Origin: an uncultured Solirubrobacterales bacterium
GTDB lineage: Bacteria > Actinomycetota > Thermoleophilia > Solirubrobacterales > 70-9
Assembly (NCBI GenBank): GCA_937910825.1
Contig: CALEMO010000109.1
Coordinates: 1-5,019, forward strand
Direction of reading: 5' to 3'
Length of the DNA stretch: 5,019 nt
Position numbers and translations under genes: made by a program
Notes under the pieces: model-generated
The model's input: the letters and a program-made list of their open reading frames with translations, nothing else
Database searches by the model: none
What the model was told of the DNA's origin: nothing
In this document: positions 1 through 5,019 of the stretch, in pieces
Position numbering within the stretch: position 1 is the stretch's first letter
Layout of the letters: each line of letters starts with the position of its first letter

Positions 1-343
1 CGGAGGTGCCGAGGTCATGCGCGCAGACGTAGACCGGGCTGCCGTCCCCGAATTGCTTGACCAGGTGCTCAGTCAGGTCGGCCTGCCACGAAAGCGTGTA
101 GTTGTGGTCTCGGGGTTTGTCGGAGAGCCCGAAACCGAGGAAGTCGAATGCGAGGATCGCCCTGCCCGGCATGCGCTGGACAAGGTGCCTCCAGTCATAC
201 GAACTGGTAGGAAAACCGTGGAGCAGGACGATCAGGGGTCCTTCGCCAGGCTGGTAGTAGGTATGGATCGAATGCCCGCGGAAGTCCACAAGCTGGCCCT
301 TTTCCCGCCAGGTTTCAACCCTTTCGGTGAGCGCGGAGCTCAT
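1..343 (-). CDS. Alpha/beta hydrolase, MEST/epoxide-hydrolase-like (N-terminal part, cut by the left edge)
   Basis: Only the first 114 codons are present; the gene continues past base 1. The visible part holds the start of an alpha/beta-hydrolase fold: a hydrophobic beta strand (PLIVLLHGFP, residues 36-45) ending in the HGFP oxyanion-hole motif, the run PTSSYDW (45-51), then FDFLGFGLSDKP, and finally AHDLG (108-112), whose Asp110 sits at the nucleophile elbow. An Asp nucleophile is typical of epoxide hydrolases and haloalkane dehalogenases. The HGFPTSSYDW and DFLGFG.SDKPR segments closely resemble vertebrate MEST/PEG1 and its bacterial relatives as I remember them. Phe after HG, where haloalkane dehalogenases have Asn, argues against dehalogenase activity. 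No signal peptide is seen, so it is probably cytosolic. The ATG overlaps the dus stop codon (ATGA), indicating coupling to dus. The catalytic His and acid and the cap domain are outside the window, so the substrate is unknown. Confidence 0.88.
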   Translation of the reverse strand, partial: MSSALTERVETWREKGQLVDFRGHSIHTYYQPGEGPLIVLLHGFPTSSYDWRHLVQRMPGRAILAFDFLGFGLSDKPRDHNYTLSWQADLTEHLVKQFGDGSPVYVCAHDLGTS

Positions 344-1350
344 ACGGCGACCGGCATTCCGTCCCGGATGCCGGCGACGATCTCCCGGGCACGCTCAAGC
401 CCGGCCGTCTGACAGAGTTCGCTGCGAACAAGTTTCGGCACGTCCACCCGGTCCAGGTACCAGGGGTAGAACTTGCGCAGGTAACGGCCGGCGCGGTCCG
501 TGCCCATGTGTTCTTCGGCGCGGTCGATGACCCAGAGCAGTTCATTCATAACTTCGTCCGGTTCCGGCGCCTCGAATCGCTGACCGGTCAGTTCTGCGAA
601 GACCCAGGGATAGCCGAGGGCCCCACGGGCGATCATCACCGCGTCCGCACCGGACTCGTCGTATGCGTCCCTGGCGGCGTCGGCGCTGCTGAGCCCGCCG
701 GAAATGATCATCGGCACATCTATTCGCTGACTGAGCTCACGGGCCATGCCGTAGTCGGGCTGTCCTTTGTGACCCTGCTTGGCGACCCGTGGGTGGAAGC
801 CGATCGCTGCTACCCCGGCTTCTTCGACGAGCCTGATCGCGAGGTCGAACCCGGACCGGTCCCCGGGCATCAGACCCGAGCGGATCTTGACGGTCACCGG
901 AAGCCCGCTGCCCCGGGCGGCCGCACGGGCAAGCTCAAGGGCAAGCTCGGGATCAGCCAGCAACTCGGCGCCGGCGCCGGTTTTTCTGACCTTCGGCACG
1001 GGGCAGCCCATGTTGATGTCGATCAGGTCGGCACCCGAGCTGGCCGCAATGCGTGCGCCCGACTCCATCGCCTCCGGTTCCTGTCCGAAAAGCTGCATCG
1101 AAACCGGGTGTTCGTCCGGATGGATCCGCATCAATTCGTTGATCGTCTTGTCATTGCCGTAGTGAAGTCCGAAACTCGAGACCATCTCCGAGACCACCAG
1201 GCCGGCTCCATAACGTTTTGCCTGAAGCCTGACGAACCAGTTTCCGATTCCCGCCAGCGGTGCCAGCAGGATTCGATTCGAGATCGGCACACCGCCGATT
1301 TCGAACGGATCCAGAAGTGAAGGCTGCCCTGCCGGGGGGCGCTCAGGCAC
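340..1350 (-). CDS. dus: tRNA-dihydrouridine synthase (DusB-like)
   Basis: A 336-residue FMN enzyme that reduces uridine to dihydrouridine in the D-loop region of tRNA using NAD(P)H. It has the Dus TIM barrel: APLAGI (30-35) at the first FMN-binding strand, MQLFGQ (85-90), DINMGCPVPKV (111-121) with catalytic Cys116 and Lys120, VKIRSG (154-159) with the FMN-contacting Lys155, His186 and Arg188, the phosphate-binding SGG (217-219), and ARGALGYPW (241-249). The C-terminal helical tRNA-binding domain follows and includes RKFYPWY (292-298). Length fits DusB (about 320-340). The frame is open to an ATG at 1443, but that adds 31 unconserved residues inside coaX. The GTG at 1350 is preferred because its GTGCCTGA context overlaps the coaX stop by 8 bases and conserved sequence starts soon after. 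No strong Shine-Dalgarno is seen, consistent with coupling. The usual HGRTR segment reads HPRVA here. The subfamily (which U is modified) is not certain. Confidence 0.95.
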   Translation of the reverse strand: MPERPPAGQPSLLDPFEIGGVPISNRILLAPLAGIGNWFVRLQAKRYGAGLVVSEMVSSFGLHYGNDKTINELMRIHPDEHPVSMQLFGQEPEAMESGARIAASSGADLIDINMGCPVPKVRKTGAGAELLADPELALELARAAARGSGLPVTVKIRSGLMPGDRSGFDLAIRLVEEAGVAAIGFHPRVAKQGHKGQPDYGMARELSQRIDVPMIISGGLSSADAARDAYDESGADAVMIARGALGYPWVFAELTGQRFEAPEPDEVMNELLWVIDRAEEHMGTDRAGRYLRKFYPWYLDRVDVPKLVRSELCQTAGLERAREIVAGIRDGMPVAV

Positions 1351-2110
1351 GATTGCGCTCGTAGATGATCCGCAGGCCCTTGAGGGTGAGCAGATCATCG
1401 ATCTCGGTGATCGTCTCGGTGAAAGGAACCACCAAGGAAGCAAGGCCGCCGGTAGCGATCAGTCCGGCCTCGCCGCCAAGTTCGGAATTGATGCGCCGGC
1501 TGAGGCCGTCGACCAGGCCGGCACAGCCGAAAAGTACACCCGACTGGATGGCCGCCCTCGAGCTGGTTCCAATCGCCGACTTCGGAGCTTCGAGGTCAAT
1601 CCGCGAGATTCGGGCCGCTCGCTCGGTAAGGGCGGTCAGTGAAATCTCGACCCCGGGTGCAATCGCACCACCCAGATAGGCGCCGTCGGCAGAAACGGCA
1701 TCGAAATTGATCCCAGTACCGAAATCGACGCAGACGCAGACATCTTCGAATCGGTCGTAGGCGGCAATCGCGTTGACCAGCCGGTCGGCTCCGACTTCGG
1801 CCGGGCTGTCGATCTCTATGGCCATGCCCGTCTTTACGCCCGGTCCGACGATCAGGCACTCGACATCCAGATATCGCTCTGCCAGGCGGCGGTATTCAGA
1901 ACCCAGCGGCGGCACAACCGACGAGACGACCATGCCATCAAGGTCGCTGAATCCGACGTCCCGGAGGTCGAGTAGTCCGGAGAGCCTCTCGGCCAGCTCG
2001 TCTCCGGTCGCACCCGCTCTCGTCTGAAAGCGCCAGTGCTGCGAGAGTTGCTCGCCAAGAAAGGCCCCGACATGCGTCTGGGTATTTCCCACGTCAATAG
2101 CTAAAAGCAT
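1343..2110 (-). CDS. coaX: Type III pantothenate kinase
   Basis: A 255-residue cytosolic enzyme that phosphorylates pantothenate with ATP, the first step of coenzyme A synthesis. Type III kinases belong to the ASKHA fold, need a monovalent cation and are not feedback-inhibited by CoA (family knowledge). Motifs: AIDVGNTQT (4-12), the first phosphate loop; VVSSVVPPL (61-69); EVGADRLVNA (105-114), whose Asp109 is the expected catalytic base; DFGTGINFDAV (129-139), the second phosphate/cation loop; YLGGAIAPGVEIS (145-157); and a C-terminal ATGG. Full family length. The start is ATG at 2110, because DVGNT should lie a few residues from the N-terminus; an in-frame start at 2185 would add 25 unconserved residues. 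No Shine-Dalgarno is evident upstream. Codon 3 is TTA, rare in such a GC-rich genome. The usual DFGT(A/S)T(T/N) reads DFGTGIN, replacing a usually conserved Thr by Ile134. It overlaps dus by 8 bases and diverges from the GST-like gene. Confidence 0.95.
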   Translation of the reverse strand: MLLAIDVGNTQTHVGAFLGEQLSQHWRFQTRAGATGDELAERLSGLLDLRDVGFSDLDGMVVSSVVPPLGSEYRRLAERYLDVECLIVGPGVKTGMAIEIDSPAEVGADRLVNAIAAYDRFEDVCVCVDFGTGINFDAVSADGAYLGGAIAPGVEISLTALTERAARISRIDLEAPKSAIGTSSRAAIQSGVLFGCAGLVDGLSRRINSELGGEAGLIATGGLASLVVPFTETITEIDDLLTLKGLRIIYERNRA

Positions 2111-2162
2111 CGAGCAGAGTGTGGCAGGACTCGCGAAGTCGGGACTGTGCGCCGGGCGCCCA

Positions 2163-2168
2163 TATAAA
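2163..2168 (+). promoter_or_regulatory. Candidate -10 element for the GST-like gene
   Basis: TATAAA is the only AT-rich island in the 67-base gap between the divergent coaX and GST-like genes and matches TATAAT at 5 of 6 positions. Its position predicts transcription starting about 3-5 bases before the ATG at 2178, so the mRNA would be nearly leaderless. That agrees with the lack of a well-placed Shine-Dalgarno and with leaderless transcripts being common in actinobacteria. No convincing -35 hexamer is seen at the right spacing, and an 8-base palindrome (GGGCGCCC, 2154-2161) directly abuts it. On the other strand the same island reads TATATG and could serve coaX. This is a candidate only. Confidence 0.35.
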
Positions 2169-2177
2169 CTCAGGCCG

Positions 2178-2921
2178 ATGAGCAAAGCGAAGCTTTATAC
2201 GCTGCCGGGATCACATCCAGGCGTTTCAGTGGCCCTGATGCTGGACTACAAGGCAATCCCCTACAAGCGGGTGGACCTGCTTCCGGTCGTTTCCAAAGCG
2301 GTGCTCAGGGCAGTCGGCTTTCCCGGGGTCACCGTGCCCGCGGTCAAGCTGGACGGCGAGAAGCTGCAGGGCTCACGGCCGATCGCCCGGGCCCTCGACT
2401 CTCTGGTTCCGGACCCGCCACTGCTTCCCGAAGACCCTGAGCAGCGCCGGGCCGTGCTGGAAGCGGAAAAGATCGGCGACGAGCAGCTCCAGCATCCGAT
2501 CCGCCAGATCATCTGGTGGCTTATGAAAAGAAACGGCAACGCGATGGGCAGCTACCTCGAGGGTTCGCATACCGGTATTCCGATCCCGATCGCGAAGCAC
2601 ACAGCGGCTCCGCTGGTCGCCGGATCAGTGCATTTCAACAAGGCCGACGATAAGAACGTGCAGGCCGCGCTCGCTGCTCTGCCGGGGATCCTCGACCAAC
2701 TGGATGCGATGATCGCTGATCGGGTCTTCGGCAATACCGAACCGAATGCCGCCGATTTTCAGGTCGCCCCGTCAATCGCTCTTGCGATGACGCTCGACGA
2801 CTTGCGGCCGTCGATTGAGGATCGGCCGGTTGGCCGGCTAGCCAAAACTCTGGTTCCTGAATATGCCGGGCACATGCCGCCCGGCCTTCCGCCGGAGTGG
2901 CTGGCTCCGCTCAGCTCCTGA
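2178..2921 (+). CDS. Glutathione S-transferase family protein
   Basis: A 247-residue soluble protein with GST architecture. The N-terminal thioredoxin-like domain (about 1-75) begins KLYTLPGSHPG (5-15), putting Ser12 where GSTs carry the thiol-activating Ser/Cys. VPAVKLDG (53-60) holds the expected cis-proline (Pro54), and LQGSRPIARAL (63-73) matches the gamma-glutamyl-contacting (E/D/Q)S-x-x-I segment with Gly-Ser instead of Glu-Ser. A helical C-terminal domain follows, with NAADFQVAPSI near residues 192-202, the typical N-capping box region (A-D-x-x). ATG at 2178 is chosen because the fold starts right after it; an in-frame GTG at 2121 would add 19 unconserved residues overlapping the coaX upstream region. 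A CAGG just before the ATG is too close for a normal ribosome site. It is the only plus-strand gene here, lies between two minus-strand blocks, and its 3' end overlaps folK. Substrate unknown; many actinobacteria lack glutathione, so the thiol partner is uncertain. Confidence 0.88.
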   Translation: MSKAKLYTLPGSHPGVSVALMLDYKAIPYKRVDLLPVVSKAVLRAVGFPGVTVPAVKLDGEKLQGSRPIARALDSLVPDPPLLPEDPEQRRAVLEAEKIGDEQLQHPIRQIIWWLMKRNGNAMGSYLEGSHTGIPIPIAKHTAAPLVAGSVHFNKADDKNVQAALAALPGILDQLDAMIADRVFGNTEPNAADFQVAPSIALAMTLDDLRPSIEDRPVGRLAKTLVPEYAGHMPPGLPPEWLAPLSS

Positions 2922-3426
2922 ACGGTCCGGCGACTCTGACAACCTGGCCTTGCGGCAGCGCCGAAAGGGCGTCGCTCAGCCTTTGTCCGTCCGGGGTCGT
3001 CAGCTCCGGATCAAGTTCCAGCAGCGGAACCAGTACGAAGCGCCGGCTCGTAACCTCGCGGTGCGGCAGGTTCAGCCTTTCGCTTTCCAGCTGGAGATCG
3101 CCGTAGAGCAGCAAGTCGATGTCGATCACCCTGGGCGAATGTCTCGGCAGGCCGGCCTGCCTACCTTGCGCCGCTTCCACCGACTTCAGTAGATCAAGCA
3201 GCGGCTCGGGCTCAAGCGATGTGGCGACTCGCAGAGCGGCGTTGAGAAAGTCCGGCTGGTCGAGGATCTCGCCCACCGGCTCGGTTTCATATGCCGAAGA
3301 TACGGACTCGATCGACAGTCCCGAGGAAGCGAGGCGGTCGATCGCGTCCCCCAGATGGGCGAAACGGTCCCCGATATTCGATCCGAGGCCCAGGTAGACC
3401 GTCACCTCATCGGGAGGTCCGGTCAT
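2911..3426 (-). CDS. folK: 2-amino-4-hydroxy-6-hydroxymethyldihydropteridine diphosphokinase (HPPK)
   Basis: A complete 171-residue HPPK that transfers pyrophosphate from ATP to 6-hydroxymethyl-7,8-dihydropterin, making the substrate for FolP. Hallmarks: YLGLGSNIGD (11-20) at the N-terminus, SSAYETEPVG (43-52) with QPDFLNAA (57-64) around the pterin site, then PRHSPRVIDIDLLLYG (94-109), where Asp102 and Asp104 are the two Mg-binding aspartates (E. coli Asp95 and Asp97), and LPHREVTSRRFVLVPLLEL (120-138). Length is normal for a single-domain HPPK. Its ATG overlaps the folB stop by four bases (ATGA) and there is no clear Shine-Dalgarno, so translation probably depends on folB. Its 3' end overlaps the convergent GST-like gene by 11 bases. 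No hairpin followed by a T-run marks termination there. Confidence 0.97.
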   Translation of the reverse strand: MTGPPDEVTVYLGLGSNIGDRFAHLGDAIDRLASSGLSIESVSSAYETEPVGEILDQPDFLNAALRVATSLEPEPLLDLLKSVEAAQGRQAGLPRHSPRVIDIDLLLYGDLQLESERLNLPHREVTSRRFVLVPLLELDPELTTPDGQRLSDALSALPQGQVVRVAGPFRS

Positions 3427-3827
3427 TCGCCGTCTGCCGGAGCTGACTCACCGGAAAGGGTGACTTCCACCGATGCCCCATCCATCACCACCGGGATCGG
3501 CGGTTCCGGCTTGGTCGCGCGCACCCGCACGCTGCCTGCCCCGGACATTTCCAGCAACCGTCCTGCGATGACCGTGACCAGTCGCTCAAGAGTGAGATAG
3601 CTACGTTCAGTGGCCGCCTCCAGGAGAACCGCGGTGGCCTCGCCGTAGTCGACCGTGCCTTCAAGCTCGTCGTTCACAGTCGCCAGACAGGAGTCAAGGT
3701 TCAAATCGACGTCAAAGATCATTCGCTGCCCGACTTCGCGCTCGGCAACGCTTACCCCGTGCCTGGTGTGTACCGATACGCCTCGCAGCTCGATTTTCAC
3801 AGGTTGAGCTTTGTCCGAAGTTGACAT
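3423..3827 (-). CDS. folB: Dihydroneopterin aldolase
   Basis: A 134-residue enzyme that cleaves 7,8-dihydroneopterin to 6-hydroxymethyl-dihydropterin and glycolaldehyde, supplying FolK. Family features: KIELRGVSVHTRHGVSVAE (11-29) with the HGV turn and conserved Glu29, EVGQRMIFDVDL (31-42), VDYGEA (59-64) carrying the active-site Tyr61, LTLERLV (78-84) with pterin-anchoring Glu81, and ATKPEPPIP (104-112) with catalytic Lys106. FolB forms octameric rings of T-fold subunits (family knowledge). ATG at 3827 is used; a GTG at 3800 (codon 10), just before KIELRG, is a real alternative because the first nine residues look unconserved and neither start has a convincing Shine-Dalgarno. Fifteen bases separate it from folP upstream; it overlaps folK downstream by four. 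Confidence 0.96.
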   Translation of the reverse strand: MSTSDKAQPVKIELRGVSVHTRHGVSVAEREVGQRMIFDVDLNLDSCLATVNDELEGTVDYGEATAVLLEAATERSYLTLERLVTVIAGRLLEMSGAGSVRVRATKPEPPIPVVMDGASVEVTLSGESAPADGE

Positions 3828-3842
3828 TCAGGCAATCTACAG

Positions 3843-4631
3843 CTACTCGCCGTGAGCCTCGATTTGGCCCTGGATGCGAATCGCCTGGACAACCTCTTCG
3901 ACGTCATGGACCCTGACCATCGACGCACCCCCACTACGGGCCGCGAGACAGGCGGCAATCGTGCCGCCCAGCCGTTGGTCTCTGTCTGAACCGTCGATCT
4001 TGCCGATGAAAGCCTTGCGCGACGGGCCGATAAGCACCGGGAACCCGGTTTCGCGGAAGCGGCAAGTGGCAGCCAGCAGGCTCAGGTTGTGCTCCAGGGT
4101 CTTGCCGAAACCGATACCCGGATCGAGCCAGATTCGTTCCCGGGCCACCCCCTGTTCGATGGCGCTTTGCGCGCGGGCCAGCAGGAACTCACGGACCTCG
4201 GATACGACATCACCATAGGTCGGATCATCCTGCATGGTGCGAGGGCTTCCCAGCATATGCATCAGGATCAGATCAACGTCCTTTTCGGCGCAGAGAGCCG
4301 CCATTTCGGGATCGCCCCGCAACGCTGATACATCGTTGACGATTTCCGCACCGGCCGAAATCGCCACTTCGGCGACCGCAGCCTTGGTCGTATCGATCGA
4401 AATCGGCACCGTACCGGACAGGCCTTCAATCACGGGAAGGATTCGGTCCTTCTCCAGCTCGCTATCCACCTCAGAGGCACCCGGACGGGTCGATTCACCA
4501 CCGACGTCGAGAACGTCCGCACCCGCCGCCACCAGGGCCCGGCCGTGTGCGATCGCCTTGTGGGGCTCGATGTAAAGACCGCCGTCGGAGAACGAATCCG
4601 GGGTCACGTTGACGACGCCCATTACTTTCAT
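3843..4631 (-). CDS. folP: Dihydropteroate synthase
   Basis: A 262-residue TIM-barrel enzyme that condenses 6-hydroxymethyl-dihydropterin pyrophosphate with p-aminobenzoate to give dihydropteroate; it is the sulfonamide target in bacteria. Signatures are intact: MGVVNVTPDSFSDGG (4-18), the first flexible loop; DVGGESTRPGA (42-52), the second loop with Ser47, Thr48 and Arg49; SIDT (78-81); EIVNDVSA (96-103) with Asn99; LMHM (123-126); LDPGIGFGKT (169-178) with the pterin-binding Asp170; GPSRKAFIG (202-210) with Lys206; and VRVHD (239-243) with Arg240 and His242. The ATG overlaps the amine-oxidase stop (ATGA). A start this close to the MGV motif gives a short N-terminus, as in other actinobacterial FolP. 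No substitution that I recognise as a sulfonamide-resistance change was seen in the signature loops, but this was not systematically checked. Confidence 0.97.
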   Translation of the reverse strand: MKVMGVVNVTPDSFSDGGLYIEPHKAIAHGRALVAAGADVLDVGGESTRPGASEVDSELEKDRILPVIEGLSGTVPISIDTTKAAVAEVAISAGAEIVNDVSALRGDPEMAALCAEKDVDLILMHMLGSPRTMQDDPTYGDVVSEVREFLLARAQSAIEQGVARERIWLDPGIGFGKTLEHNLSLLAATCRFRETGFPVLIGPSRKAFIGKIDGSDRDQRLGGTIAACLAARSGGASMVRVHDVEEVVQAIRIQGQIEAHGE

Positions 4632-5019
4632 CCCGAACCCCTGCGCTGGCTTTCGACCTCATGCGCCGGCCGCCGGCCGGATTGGATCGCACCCTCCATG
4701 TAGCCGGCCCAGTGGCTAGCGGTCTCCGCACCTGCCCAGTAAATCGGGCCCACCGGCTCACGCAGCGCAGAACCATGCGAAGTCCAGGCACCGGGAGGAA
4801 AATAGCCCCCGTAGCAGCCTCGTGACCACTCATCATCGGCCCAGACCTTCTCCAGATAAACATCCGGCTCGGCCGCCCATACGGCCTCGATCGCCAGGCG
4901 CATCAGGTCCCTGCCCGAGGAGGTTCGAACGTTGCGTCGCATCCAGGTGTCGAAGGTAATTCGATCGAGTCGCGCCAGCTCAATTTCCCAGGGGCAGTCG
5001 GGATCTACCTCGCTGGCCA
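4628..5019 (-). CDS. Flavin monoamine oxidase, 3' part, apparently with an internal in-frame deletion
   Basis: The last 129 codons of an FAD-dependent amine oxidase; the start lies beyond base 5019. Residues are numbered from the first whole codon at 5017. The C-terminal half matches the MAO-A/B C-terminus: WSRGCYGGYFPPG (64-76), with Cys68 at the position of the covalent 8-alpha-S-cysteinyl-FAD cysteine (MAO-B Cys397) and Tyr69 at MAO-B Tyr398, then PIYWAGAETASHWAGYMEGAI, with the second aromatic-cage tyrosine in GYMEGA. The first ~50 residues (LDRITFDTWMRRNV... LMRLAIEAVWAAEP) match the family near MAO-B 145-177. The two should be separated by about 200 residues carrying most of the substrate domain, but here they join around residues 48-53 (about 4860-4876) with no frame break. 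FAD binding by the C-terminal part may persist, but activity is doubtful: either a decayed gene or an assembly collapse. Its stop overlaps folP (ATGA). Confidence 0.85.
   Translation of the reverse strand, partial: ASEVDPDCPWEIELARLDRITFDTWMRRNVRTSSGRDLMRLAIEAVWAAEPDVYLEKVWADDEWSRGCYGGYFPPGAWTSHGSALREPVGPIYWAGAETASHWAGYMEGAIQSGRRPAHEVESQRRGSG
4638..4642 (-). promoter_or_regulatory. Ribosome binding site of folP
   Basis: On the minus strand AGGGG lies six bases before the folP ATG, inside the last codons of the amine oxidase gene. It is the best-placed Shine-Dalgarno-like sequence in the window and supports the ATG at 4631 as the folP start. It could let folP be translated independently as well as by the ATGA overlap. 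Confidence 0.6.

Noticed and set aside
17..412. Plus-strand open frame of 131 codons at the left edge.
   Set aside because: It is antisense to the hydrolase and the dus 3' end, both of which carry conserved motifs; its own product has no recognisable features.
508..1320. A 270-codon open frame on the plus strand antisense to dus.
   Set aside because: It lies wholly opposite the strongly conserved dus gene; its translation shows no recognisable domain and is rich in His, Arg, Gly and Asp as expected from the complement of a GC-rich coding frame.
2121..2177. A GTG start at 2121 for the GST-like gene.
   Set aside because: It adds 19 residues before the first GST beta strand, fills almost the whole divergent control region and would make the TATAAA element part of the gene.
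2111..2185. A 25-codon N-terminal extension of coaX starting at 2185.
   Set aside because: CoaX proteins start only a few residues before DVGNT; the extension would overlap the start of the divergent GST-like gene and has no conserved content.
2825..2838. GCCGG-TTGG-CCGGC inverted repeat.
   Set aside because: A 5-bp GC stem within coding sequence is expected by chance at this base composition, and it has no T-tract or conserved context.
2893..2909. Small hairpin (CGGAG / CTCCG, 7-base loop) near the convergent gene ends, considered as a terminator.
   Set aside because: The stem is only 5 bp, lies inside the GST-like coding region and is not followed by a T-run on either strand.
4664..4680. 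GCCGGCCGCCGGCCGG-type GC repeat near the end of the amine oxidase gene.
   Set aside because: It is explained by the Ser-Gly-Arg-Arg-Pro-Ala codons of the reading frame; there is no repeated unit elsewhere in the window.
4495..4863. Alternative minus-strand frame of 122 codons overlapping the amine oxidase and folP.
   Set aside because: It is out of frame with both conserved proteins and its translation is low-complexity Arg, Gly and Ser sequence.

Overview
The window is a compact, GC-rich (roughly 60% or more by eye, not computed exactly) bacterial chromosome segment made almost entirely of core-metabolism genes. High GC, Asp/Glu/Arg/Ala-rich proteins, very tight packing with stop/start overlaps, and the sequence style of the GST-like, CoaX and Dus proteins suggest a high-GC Gram-positive, most likely a deep-branching actinobacterium such as Thermoleophilia/Solirubrobacterales. 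That placement is an inference from remembered family resemblance, not from a search. No plasmid, phage, IS, CRISPR, tRNA or rRNA signal was seen.

Right block (about 2911-5019, minus strand, read right to left): the 3' part of a flavin monoamine oxidase gene, then folP, folB and folK. These encode three enzymes of dihydropteroate synthesis: FolB makes 6-hydroxymethyl-dihydropterin, FolK pyrophosphorylates it, and FolP joins it to p-aminobenzoate. The amine oxidase overlaps folP by 4 bases and folB overlaps folK by 4 bases (both ATGA); 15 bases separate folP from folB. The block looks like one transcription unit whose promoter lies beyond the right edge.

Middle (2178-2921, plus strand): one GST-fold gene on the opposite strand. 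It diverges from coaX across 67 bases and runs tail-to-tail into folK with an 11-base overlap.

Left block (1-2110, minus strand): coaX (type III pantothenate kinase, first step of CoA synthesis), then dus (tRNA-dihydrouridine synthase), then the N-terminal third of an alpha/beta hydrolase of the MEST/epoxide-hydrolase type. All three overlap (8 bases, then 4 bases), indicating one translationally coupled operon. The hydrolase runs off the left edge.

The clearest anomaly is in the amine oxidase. The visible 129 residues align with two parts of the MAO family that should be about 200 residues apart. The reading frame passes straight from a segment matching human MAO-B around residue 175 to one matching around residue 380. 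This looks like a clean in-frame internal deletion, or an assembly collapse, that keeps the C-terminal flavin-attachment cysteine and the ATGA coupling to folP. I found no evidence for an undescribed multi-gene system; the rest is ordinary housekeeping with a few motif variants.
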